Shown here: in pieces, positions 31,769 to 38,864 of the stretch | Position numbering within the stretch: the first letter of the stretch is position 1 | Layout of the letters: each line of letters opens with the position of its first letter | Origin: UBA9732 sp963599445 | Lineage (GTDB): Bacteria > Spirochaetota > Spirochaetia > Sphaerochaetales > Sphaerochaetaceae | DNA length: 57,110 bases | Direction of reading: 5' to 3' | Assembly (NCBI GenBank): GCA_963599445.1 | Contig: CAVBWZ010000016.1 | Location: 1 to 57,110 of the forward strand | Notes under the pieces: model-generated | Told to the model about the DNA's origin: nothing | Seen by the model: only the letters and a program-made list of their open reading frames with translations | Database searches by the model: none | Program-made: the position numbers and the translations under genes

Positions 31769-32617
31769 TCAGGTTTTGAGGATTGCCTTGACCTCTTCGA
31801 CTGGAATTGCGGCATACTGCGAAATCTTATCCTCGGAGACACCATCTGCATACATGGCCTTGACCATGCGGTTTCTTTCGTTGGCTTCGCCTTCTTTATA
31901 CTTCTCAATGAGGTTCAGTTCGTATTTCATGTAGCCCTGCCTCCAGTCCTCGTCCCCGTTTATGTCAAGCACGCATTCGTCCAGCTTCTCGACGAACTCG
32001 TTGCCGCTGTCCTTTCCTGTACCTATGGATTCGACTCCTCCGTTGAGGTACTCGAAGAACGCATCCAGATTCGTGCTCAGGTCTCCAACGGAGCCCTTGG
32101 TGTTCAGGAACATGATACAGCGGCCGTCGCCAAGCGGCAAGCCCCCGTCCTCTTCGCAAATGGAGCGGAACGTATACTTCGTCAGACCCTTATGGAAAGG
32201 GTCGAACATGCATATGAATATCACATAGCTGTCCTTGAGCTGTTCGTACTCAAGCCCCTTGTCCAGCATGTTCGCATCCATCATGGATGAGTACATCCTC
32301 GTTCGTTTGGGGAGATTCCCCTTGTCCGCCTTCTGGATCTCTATGTCGTAGACCGTGTCCCCGTCCTCGAAGTAGACGTCAAGGCGAATGCTCTTGTTGC
32401 CTGGATTGAACGCCATGTACTTCTGGGCCTCAGGGGAGAGTCCGTCCTCATAGACTATGTCCCTTATGCGTCTGCCTTCGAATATGGTCTCAAGCAGACC
32501 AATGCACAGGTCCTTTCGACGCATGACCTCTGCGAACATGGCGTCGTTCTCGAGCGGGATGTCCCTTCTGTTCGTCCTTCCGAAAACCCTTTGTGAACCG
32601 TTGTGCTTCTTAGTCAT
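31769..32617 (-). CDS. Rpn family recombination-promoting nuclease
   Basis: 282 residues. PD-(D/E)xK nuclease of the Rpn / putative transposase family. DIPLENDAMFAEVMRRKDLCIGLLE is the family opening, and RLDVYFEDGDTVYDIEIQ carries the catalytic Asp and ExQ. The tail repeats Glu/Lys-rich helices (NLIEKYKEGEANERNRMVK). Rpn genes are usually multi-copy and are linked to RecA-independent recombination or phage defence. No inverted repeats flank it. Confidence 0.88.
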   Translation of the reverse strand: MTKKHNGSQRVFGRTNRRDIPLENDAMFAEVMRRKDLCIGLLETIFEGRRIRDIVYEDGLSPEAQKYMAFNPGNKSIRLDVYFEDGDTVYDIEIQKADKGNLPKRTRMYSSMMDANMLDKGLEYEQLKDSYVIFICMFDPFHKGLTKYTFRSICEEDGGLPLGDGRCIMFLNTKGSVGDLSTNLDAFFEYLNGGVESIGTGKDSGNEFVEKLDECVLDINGDEDWRQGYMKYELNLIEKYKEGEANERNRMVKAMYADGVSEDKISQYAAIPVEEVKAILKT

Positions 32618-32789
32618 GGAAACACCTCCTGGAAAGTAACGTTGAAGGCTCCCAAGAGCCCTTCATATTACCAATTCCAAGAAACCTGCGGTTTCCATTC
32701 ACGGTTTTGAAGGATCTTTTTGAAAATATTTTGAATTATGGGTGCAATTGCTTATAAATCAAACAATTATTCAATAATGGAAAAGCACA

Positions 32790-33560
32790 TCAACCAAGAT
32801 GCTCTATGAGCCCTATCACCAGCAGATGGAGAGGGTAGTAGATGTAGAAGAGCCATTTGATGGCTTTGTTCGCCTTGGGGTTGCTGCCACGTTTGCCGTT
32901 GTAGAGGGCAAGAAGAGGGATTGCCAGAACCACGCCAAACTGGATGAGTCCGTAGACCTTGTCCAAGGCGAAGAAGTAGACGGCGGCGTAAATGGCAACA
33001 TAGAAGAGAGACCAAAGTATCTGGGCTTTTGGGTTGCCTCTGTTTGAGCCTATTGAAAGCACGCATAGGGATGCTATGCAGCTCCAGTCGCTTGGAAAAG
33101 CCAAGAGACAGCATGCAAGGACAAGTCCAACCTTTGCCCAGTTTCCCAGCCTCTCGCTTGCGTTTATCCTAAGCATGACAAGGCCCCATGCAAGGGACCA
33201 CATTACGCTTGTCTGGTTGAGGAGACTGCCGTAGTAGCCGGGTATGAACGACTTCCAGTCCACGAACGTCATGGAGTTTAGAACGTATGGAATGTGGGAT
33301 ATCAGTGCAAACAGAAACAGACGTGCCGTGTACTTCTTTACATCATGGGTGTAGTGGAAGCCTTCGGCAATGAAGTAGCACATGATAGGGCAGGTGAGCC
33401 GTCCTATTATATGCAGTATGACGGCAATGGGATTCGTCGAATAGCCTGGAAACAGCATCCACGTCACATGGTCAATAGTCATGGCTATTATGGCTATGAG
33501 CTTGAGTGCATTCGAGTTCAAAGGTCTGCTTTCGACTTTGCTTTCCAGAACGTTTTTCAT
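32790..33560 (-). CDS. TraX family membrane protein
   Basis: 256 residues with about eight hydrophobic segments. TraX pattern: LKLIAIIAMTIDHVTWMLFPG near the N-terminus and RLTCPIMCYFIAEGFHYTHDVKKY. TraX acetylates pilin in F plasmids; chromosomal relatives are probably acyltransferases of unknown target. GGGAG precedes the ATG. It follows the MATE gene after about 30 bases on the same strand. Confidence 0.88.
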   Translation of the reverse strand: MKNVLESKVESRPLNSNALKLIAIIAMTIDHVTWMLFPGYSTNPIAVILHIIGRLTCPIMCYFIAEGFHYTHDVKKYTARLFLFALISHIPYVLNSMTFVDWKSFIPGYYGSLLNQTSVMWSLAWGLVMLRINASERLGNWAKVGLVLACCLLAFPSDWSCIASLCVLSIGSNRGNPKAQILWSLFYVAIYAAVYFFALDKVYGLIQFGVVLAIPLLALYNGKRGSNPKANKAIKWLFYIYYPLHLLVIGLIEHLG

Positions 33561-33591
33561 GTAGAAACTCCCATGTGAAGATGATAGAACC

Positions 33592-35031
33592 TCAGGTCTC
33601 CTGCGGTTCTATTTCCTCCGTCTCTTCGACTGCCACAACGTCCTGAACTTCTTCGATCTCCTCAGAAGTGGCGTTCTTCTCCATCCTTGCGACAGCTCCA
33701 GCGCTTCCAAACGCCTTTCTATAGAACAGGAAGGACAGAATCGTTCCGGGAACCCAGCCGACCGGCCAGCTGAGCCAAATGCCTGTGACCTGCAAGGCGG
33801 TGGCGGAGAGTATGTACGCACCTGCAACCCTTATGATGAGGTCCGTGAATGTGGATGCCATGAACTGCTTCATGAGACCCGCTCCTTTGAGGACACCATC
33901 GGTGACAAGCTTGATCGATACGATGAAGTAGAACGGTGAGACGATTCTGAGGAACTGTCTTCCCGTCTCGAGTGCGATCTCCGAAGGGTTGTCCATGAAA
34001 AGCCTAAGCAAAGTGCCTGTCAAAAGCATGTAGGCCGCAACGATTGGAACGGAAAGTATCCAAACGATTCTGAGCCCTGCCTTTTCACCTTGCTTGATCC
34101 TCTCCACCTTTCCGGCTCCAAGGTTCTGCGCTGTATAGTTGGAGATTCCATTCCCAATTGTGGAGAACGATGTTATCACGAGGTTGTTCAGCTTCACAGC
34201 CGCTGCGTAGCCTGCGATGACGGCCGATCCAAAGCTGTTTATTATGCTCTGGATCATTATGTTTCCAACGGAGACGAAGCTCTGCTGCAGGGTGCTGGGG
34301 ATTGCGACGGAGAGGAACGACGAGAACATCGGTCTGGAGAAGAGGGCAGGTCTTTCGTCGGTCTTGATTGGCCTTAGCCGTGAGAAGACGACCACGACTG
34401 CGAGGATTCCGCTTACGCCCTGGCACAGGAACGTAGCCCATGCAACTCCATCGACGCCCATTCCAAGGGCCGTGACAAACAGGATGTCCACTGCAATGTT
34501 GGATGTGGATGAGATTGCAAGGAAGACGAACGGTGTCTTGGAGTCGCCCAATGCGGAGAAGATTCCTGTCGAGAGGTTGTACAGGAACAGGAATGGAAGT
34601 CCAAGGACGTATATCCTAAGGTACAAGGCCGAGTCCGCGTAGATGTTGGATGGTGTCTTTATGAGCGTGAGGAGTGCGTCCATCCAAAGAAGTCCAACGC
34701 CCATGAGCACAACGCATGTGACTACGGTGCAGACTATCGAGGTGTTGACGGCCTCCTTCATGCCTTTGTAGTTCTTGGCTCCAAACAGCCTGGATGTTAG
34801 AACCGAGCATCCCATGTTGCATCCGAATGCGAATGCTATGAATATGAGGGTTATCTCGTAGCCGTTTCCAACAGCGGCAAGAGCCTCTTCGCTTATGAAC
34901 TTTCCAGCCACGAAGCTGTCTCCAATGTTGTACAGCTGCTGGAAGACGATCGACCCAAAAAGAGGAAGGCAGAACTTCCAAAGCACGGTCTGTGGGTTGC
35001 CTACCGTGAGGTCTTTGTTCAAGGTTTTCAT
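33592..35031 (-). CDS. MATE family efflux transporter
   Basis: 479 residues, about 12 membrane helices in two halves (LPLFGSIVFQQLYNIGDSFVAGKF; VAIPSTLQQSFVSVGNIMIQSIINSFG). It exports drugs or metabolites using an Na+ or H+ gradient. The last 30 residues are unusually acidic (EEIEEVQDVVAVEETEEIEPQE). GGGAGCG precedes the start. Substrate unknown. Confidence 0.92.
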   Translation of the reverse strand: MKTLNKDLTVGNPQTVLWKFCLPLFGSIVFQQLYNIGDSFVAGKFISEEALAAVGNGYEITLIFIAFAFGCNMGCSVLTSRLFGAKNYKGMKEAVNTSIVCTVVTCVVLMGVGLLWMDALLTLIKTPSNIYADSALYLRIYVLGLPFLFLYNLSTGIFSALGDSKTPFVFLAISSTSNIAVDILFVTALGMGVDGVAWATFLCQGVSGILAVVVVFSRLRPIKTDERPALFSRPMFSSFLSVAIPSTLQQSFVSVGNIMIQSIINSFGSAVIAGYAAAVKLNNLVITSFSTIGNGISNYTAQNLGAGKVERIKQGEKAGLRIVWILSVPIVAAYMLLTGTLLRLFMDNPSEIALETGRQFLRIVSPFYFIVSIKLVTDGVLKGAGLMKQFMASTFTDLIIRVAGAYILSATALQVTGIWLSWPVGWVPGTILSFLFYRKAFGSAGAVARMEKNATSEEIEEVQDVVAVEETEEIEPQET

Positions 35032-35088
35032 TTCAAAACGCTCCCTAACCGTGGCGAATACTATCCCTTTTCGATTTTCGATTCAATA

Positions 35089-35097
35089 TGCTATCAT
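35089..35097 (+). promoter_or_regulatory. extended -10 promoter of cutC
   Basis: TGCTATCAT between the divergent MATE and cutC genes. The leader to the ATG is about 48 bases and ends with GGAGGAG. Confidence 0.4.
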
Positions 35098-35151
35098 CTT
35101 GGTGCAACGATATATGCACTCGACTTGTCGTCATAGGAAAGGAGGAGCCCG

Positions 35152-35991
35152 ATGTCCTTGAATCCACTTCCACAGAATCCCGGCCAAAGGCCTTTGATCG
35201 AGATATGCCTTGAGGATGCACAGTCTGTTGTCAGCGCCTGCATGGCCGGTGCAGACAGGGTTGAGATGTGCAGTGACCTATTCGAGGGCGGCTGTACACC
35301 GTCCCTTGGCACGTTCAGGGTTGCCCGCAGGCTGGCTTTTGAGGTGAGTAGTAGGGCAAGTATGAAGGATCCTATCAGGATAAACGTCATGCTGAGGCCG
35401 CGTGGCGGGGATTTCTGCTATTCGGATGAGGAGTTTCAGGTGATGCTTGAGGATGCCAGGATCTTCAAGGAGGAAGGTGCAGACGGCATGGTCTTTGGAA
35501 TCCTCACGCCAGAGGGCAACGTGGATATGGAGCGTTCAAGGCGTTTGATTGAGGCTGTAAGACCTCTTCCTGTGACGTTCCATAGAGCCTTTGACATGAC
35601 GTGCGACCCATACAAGGCCCTTGGGGATTTGATTGACCTTGGAGTCGACCGCATACTTACGAGCGGACAGGAAGCTACGGTCATGGAAGGCCTGGATCTT
35701 CTTGAAGAGCTTGTTTCAAAAGCTGGCGACAGAATCATCATAATGCCTGGCTGCGGGATAAACGAAAGGAACTTCGAAAAGATAAAAGGACGGCTTAACG
35801 CCAAGGAATACCATGTTTTTCTTCCTTGTGAAGAACAATCCAGGATGTCGTTCCACCCAGGGCACATATACATGGGAGGGCTTTTGAGACAAAGCGAGTT
35901 CATGGTCTCCCATACAAGCGGTGATAGAGTTTCCAATATAGTTGGTATAGCAAACAGTGGTGTACGATGCGGCATAGGAGGTTCCAAGTGA
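35152..35991 (+). CDS. cutC: CutC family protein
   Basis: 279 residues. TIM-barrel family once linked to copper homeostasis: IEICLEDAQSVVSACMAGADRVEMCSDLFEGGCTPS, INVMLRPRGGDFCYS, VTFHRAFDMT and GVDRILTSGQEATV. The true reaction is uncertain. GGAGGAG precedes the ATG. The stop overlaps the GTG start of the next gene by four bases. Confidence 0.92.
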   Translation: MSLNPLPQNPGQRPLIEICLEDAQSVVSACMAGADRVEMCSDLFEGGCTPSLGTFRVARRLAFEVSSRASMKDPIRINVMLRPRGGDFCYSDEEFQVMLEDARIFKEEGADGMVFGILTPEGNVDMERSRRLIEAVRPLPVTFHRAFDMTCDPYKALGDLIDLGVDRILTSGQEATVMEGLDLLEELVSKAGDRIIIMPGCGINERNFEKIKGRLNAKEYHVFLPCEEQSRMSFHPGHIYMGGLLRQSEFMVSHTSGDRVSNIVGIANSGVRCGIGGSK

Positions 35992-37517
35992 GCCTCCAAA
36001 CGAAATCTCAAACGAAATCCAGAATGAGGGTCTTCGTTGGAGGACTTCACCATGAATCGGATACGTTCAATCCAATAACCACCGGCCGTGATGACATATG
36101 GGTGCTGAGAGGGAATGAACTTCTCAATGGAAAAGGGCGGAACTCCGTGTTTGGGATGATCCATACGCTTATTGGGGCTGGTTGCGAGGTGATTCCTGGC
36201 ATCCTCGCCCGTGCAGTTCCAAACGGAGAGTGGGACAAGGAATACTATCTTGAGCTCAAGGCGGAGTTCCTTTCAAGGTTGAAGGAGGTTCTTCCCGTAG
36301 ATGGAATATGCCTTGCGCTGCATGGCTCAATGAGGGTGCGCGGAATAGGCGAGGCGGAGGGCGACATACTCGAGGCTGTTGCAAAGATATGCCCAAACGT
36401 TCCCGTTGTGGCCTCTTTGGACATGCACGCCACCATGACAGACCGCATGACTTCCAATGCGGATGCCTTCGTTGGCTACAAGTGCGCACCTCATACGGAT
36501 ACATACGAGACTGGCGTGCATGCCGCTAGGATGATGCTTGATATCCTTGTACATGATGCAAAGCCAAAGATGGCTGCGGTGCACCTTCCTTTCATAATCG
36601 CAGGCGAACAGTCGGAGACAAGCGTCCAGCCAATGCTCAAGCTCGTTGCAGCCCTTCGCGAATACGAAAGGAAGCCAAACGTCATGGCCGCTTCATATCT
36701 TCTTGGCTTCCCCTGGGCCGATGTCCCCGAGAACGGCGTAACCGCAATGGTGGTTGTGGACGGAGACGAGGAACTTGCGAGAAAGCATGCACTTGAACTT
36801 GCCCATCTCTTCTGGGATGCACGCTTCGAGTTTGGCTTCTACAACGAGACCTTGGAGGTGAAGGATGCCATCGAAGAGACGAAGAGGAGCATAGCAAACG
36901 GAGTCCATCCAGTGGTGCTCTCCGACAGCGGCGACAATCCAACCGCTGGTTCGTCGCAGGATGTAACGAACTTCCTCAAGTCCATATTCGCAGATGCCGC
37001 TCTGTCCAAATTGGATCCTCCTCTATGCTATCAGGGGTTCTATGATCCTGTTTACTGTAAAAAGGCATTGGAAGCCGGTGTCGGAGCCATCATCCGGGAG
37101 CCTTTGGGCGCTGCGTTCGACAAAAGGACCAGCTCTCCTGTGGTCATGCCTGCAAGGGTGAAGGCTGTTGCAGAATCCTGGTCGGGTGCTCAGAACAGTG
37201 ATTTGGTCCTCGTCGGCTTTGGAACTGCAGAAGGCGAAGTTGATGTTGTGGTCACTTCCAAACATGTTGGCTGCTACGACCCTGAGATGATGCGCATCCT
37301 TGGTGTCGAGCCACGGGACCTAAAGGCCATAGTGGTCAAGCTTGGGTATCTTGAACCGGAGATAAGGGCTGTTGCAAAACGTTCTATAATGGTCCTTACG
37401 GACGGCAGTACCAATGAAATCTTCGAGAGATTGCCGTTTGAGAACATCGTTCGCCCAATATTCCCTATGGATAGGGATGCCACCTGCGGTTTTGGCTTCT
37501 TCAAACAAAGGAAGTAG
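35988..37517 (+). CDS. M81 family (MlrC-type) metallopeptidase
   Basis: 509 residues from GTG at 35988, chosen for AGGAGG five bases upstream and the overlap with cutC; an ATG at 36024 matches the usual family start. M81/MlrC features: RVFVGGLHHESDTFNP, LDMHATMTDRM, and GYKCAPHTDTYETG with metal-binding His/Asp. The C-terminal domain has VVLSDSGDNPTAGSSQD. MlrC linearises microcystin products in other bacteria; here the substrate is unknown. A 13-base direct repeat (CAAACGAAATC) lies in the first codons. Confidence 0.88.
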   Translation: MSLQTKSQTKSRMRVFVGGLHHESDTFNPITTGRDDIWVLRGNELLNGKGRNSVFGMIHTLIGAGCEVIPGILARAVPNGEWDKEYYLELKAEFLSRLKEVLPVDGICLALHGSMRVRGIGEAEGDILEAVAKICPNVPVVASLDMHATMTDRMTSNADAFVGYKCAPHTDTYETGVHAARMMLDILVHDAKPKMAAVHLPFIIAGEQSETSVQPMLKLVAALREYERKPNVMAASYLLGFPWADVPENGVTAMVVVDGDEELARKHALELAHLFWDARFEFGFYNETLEVKDAIEETKRSIANGVHPVVLSDSGDNPTAGSSQDVTNFLKSIFADAALSKLDPPLCYQGFYDPVYCKKALEAGVGAIIREPLGAAFDKRTSSPVVMPARVKAVAESWSGAQNSDLVLVGFGTAEGEVDVVVTSKHVGCYDPEMMRILGVEPRDLKAIVVKLGYLEPEIRAVAKRSIMVLTDGSTNEIFERLPFENIVRPIFPMDRDATCGFGFFKQRK

Positions 37518-37530
37518 GCAAAGACAACGA

Positions 37531-37550
37531 AGGCCGCACAGAGGCGGCCT
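37531..37550. terminator. hairpin between the M81 gene and dtxR
   Basis: AGGCCGC-ACAGAG-GCGGCCT, seven pairs, between convergent genes. No T-run on the plus strand, so it is a weak candidate. Confidence 0.45.
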
Positions 37551-37594
37551 CAGAGACATCGGTCTAGCATCGGTCCAAAATGGCCTGGATGGGC

Positions 37595-37981
37595 TTACTC
37601 GTAGATGTCGCCTGCGGGGACGCCTATGTGTCTGCAGATTGCGTTGAAGGTTTCCTTGCTTATGTCATGCTCCACGTTGCATGCGTCCTCAAGTGCCGTT
37701 TCCTTGTCGACGCCAAGGCTCATGAAGAACTGCGATAGGATTTTGTGGCGGGTGTAGACCTTCGTGGCTATCTCCATGCCTGTATCCGTGAGGGTGATGA
37801 GGCCGTCTTCGTCCATGGTTATGTAGCCGTTCTCCCTGAGTCGTCTTGTGGCATAGCTTACGCTTGGCTTTGTGACGCCTAGGTGCGCTGCAATGTCTAT
37901 CGAACGTATGTATCCGTGCTCTTCTTTCATCATGAGCATTGCTTCCAAGTAGTCTTCGGAAGCCTTTCTTATCTTCATCAT
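37595..37981 (-). CDS. DtxR/MntR family metal-dependent repressor
   Basis: 128 residues, short form without an SH3-like domain. Helix-turn-helix SIDIAAHLGVTKPSVSYATRRL and the C-terminal metal/dimer region LEDACNVEHDIS, with the Cys-x2-Glu-His site. It should bind DNA when loaded with Fe(II) or Mn(II). GAGGC lies about seven bases before the ATG at 37981. It is divergent from feoA-feoA-feoB and is the likely regulator of that operon. Confidence 0.9.
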   Translation of the reverse strand: MMKIRKASEDYLEAMLMMKEEHGYIRSIDIAAHLGVTKPSVSYATRRLRENGYITMDEDGLITLTDTGMEIATKVYTRHKILSQFFMSLGVDKETALEDACNVEHDISKETFNAICRHIGVPAGDIYE

Positions 37982-38109
37982 GGTGTGCCTCTTTTTTGAC
38001 AAGATATCGCAAAGGGGGAGGCGTTTCAAGGAAATCGGCCTAAAATGAGGGCCTTTTTGGAGTGTTTTTGGTACGTTTTTGACAATTGACAAAAATTTGT
38101 GCAGGGTTC

Positions 38110-38138
38110 TTGACGATTATAGTTAGAGTAGTTAAACT
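38110..38138 (+). promoter_or_regulatory. feo operon promoter overlapped by a dyad
   Basis: TTGACG (38110-38115), 17-base spacer, TAAACT (38133-38138). The -10 lies inside GTAGTT-A-AACTAC (38128-38140), a perfect inverted repeat, so a repressor bound there would block RNA polymerase. A DtxR-type protein encoded next door is the obvious candidate. Confidence 0.55.
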
Positions 38139-38145
38139 ACGCTTT

Positions 38146-38163
38146 GGTTAGAAGGGGCTAACC
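38146..38163. promoter_or_regulatory. GGTTAG-N6-CTAACC dyad 1, candidate DtxR-type operator
   Basis: GGTTAG-AAGGGG-CTAACC just downstream of the feo promoter. Half-sites resemble the IdeR/DtxR box (GGTTAG/CTAACC) but with a six-base centre. The same dyad recurs at 38749. Confidence 0.55.
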
Positions 38164-38235
38164 TAGGTGTTGGAGTTGGTCCGGCGCCTGGAATGAGCTC
38201 GTTGGAACCGCTTAAGAGAAGAAGAGGAACACGAA

Positions 38236-38448
38236 ATGATGCCATTGACATTGGCCAGTGCCGGAGAAGAGAACATGATAAGAAGGGTTGGCGGAAACGA
38301 CGAGACCAAGAGACATCTTGAAGATTTGGGTTTCGTTGCAGGTGCCAACGTCACCATCGTATCCTCCATTGGCGGAAACCTCATCGTCAACGTAAAGGAT
38401 TCCCGTGTGGCCATAAGCAAGGAGATGGCCGGGAAGATCATGGTTTGA
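38236..38448 (+). CDS. feoA: FeoA protein (first copy)
   Basis: 70 residues. SH3-like FeoA domain: MPLTLASAGEENMIRRVGGNDETKRHLEDLGFVAGANVTIVSS with GNLIVNVKDSRVAIS. It helps FeoB in ferrous iron import from the cytoplasmic side. GAGGA lies before the ATG; the second ATG directly after is also possible. First gene of the feo operon. Confidence 0.9.
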   Translation: MMPLTLASAGEENMIRRVGGNDETKRHLEDLGFVAGANVTIVSSIGGNLIVNVKDSRVAISKEMAGKIMV

Positions 38449-38498
38449 ATGTTGGATTTGGATATAGGTTCGAATATAGAAATTAAGGAGATATGGAG

Positions 38499-38723
38499 AT
38501 GAAGACACTCAAGGAAGCGAAGATTGGTCAGACCGTCAAGGTCGTCAAGCTGCACGGAGAGGGAGCAGTCAAGAAGAGAATCATGGACATGGGCATCACT
38601 CGTGGTGTCGAGATCTATGTCAGAAAGGTCGCACCTCTTGGAGACCCAATAGAGGTCACCGTCAGAGGCTACGAGCTGTCACTCAGAAAAGAGGACGCCA
38701 CGATGATAGAGATAGAGGGCTGA
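38499..38723 (+). CDS. feoA: FeoA protein (second copy)
   Basis: 74 residues. FeoA domain with KTLKEAKIGQTVKVVKLHGEGAVKKRIMDMGITRG and DPIEVTVRGYELSLRKEDA. The start at 38499 has GGAG eight bases upstream; an ATG two codons earlier is too close to that site. Two separate FeoA proteins before FeoB are common in Firmicutes and some spirochaetes. Confidence 0.92.
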   Translation: MKTLKEAKIGQTVKVVKLHGEGAVKKRIMDMGITRGVEIYVRKVAPLGDPIEVTVRGYELSLRKEDATMIEIEG

Positions 38724-38748
38724 GGTCCTTTGTCTTTTTTTGCATATG

Positions 38749-38799
38749 GGTTAGCGGTGGCTAACCAAGCTGGCTTGGAAGCTAACCGGTAAACTAACC
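38749..38799. promoter_or_regulatory. GGTTAG-N6-CTAACC dyad 2 with extra CTAACC half-sites
   Basis: GGTTAG-CGGTGG-CTAACC at 38749-38766, then single CTAACC half-sites at 38782-38787 and 38794-38799, all between the second feoA and feoB. The hexamer spacing equals dyad 1. Confidence 0.5.
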
Positions 38800-38864
38800 T
38801 GAAGAGTCGAATTGAAAAGCTGAGAAAAGTTAAAGCTGAGAAAAGAAGCTAAATGGAGAATATG

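Noticed and set aside
31718..32290. 190-codon plus-strand frame opposite the Rpn gene
   Set aside because: It begins in the terminator and mirrors the Rpn coding frame; no family features.
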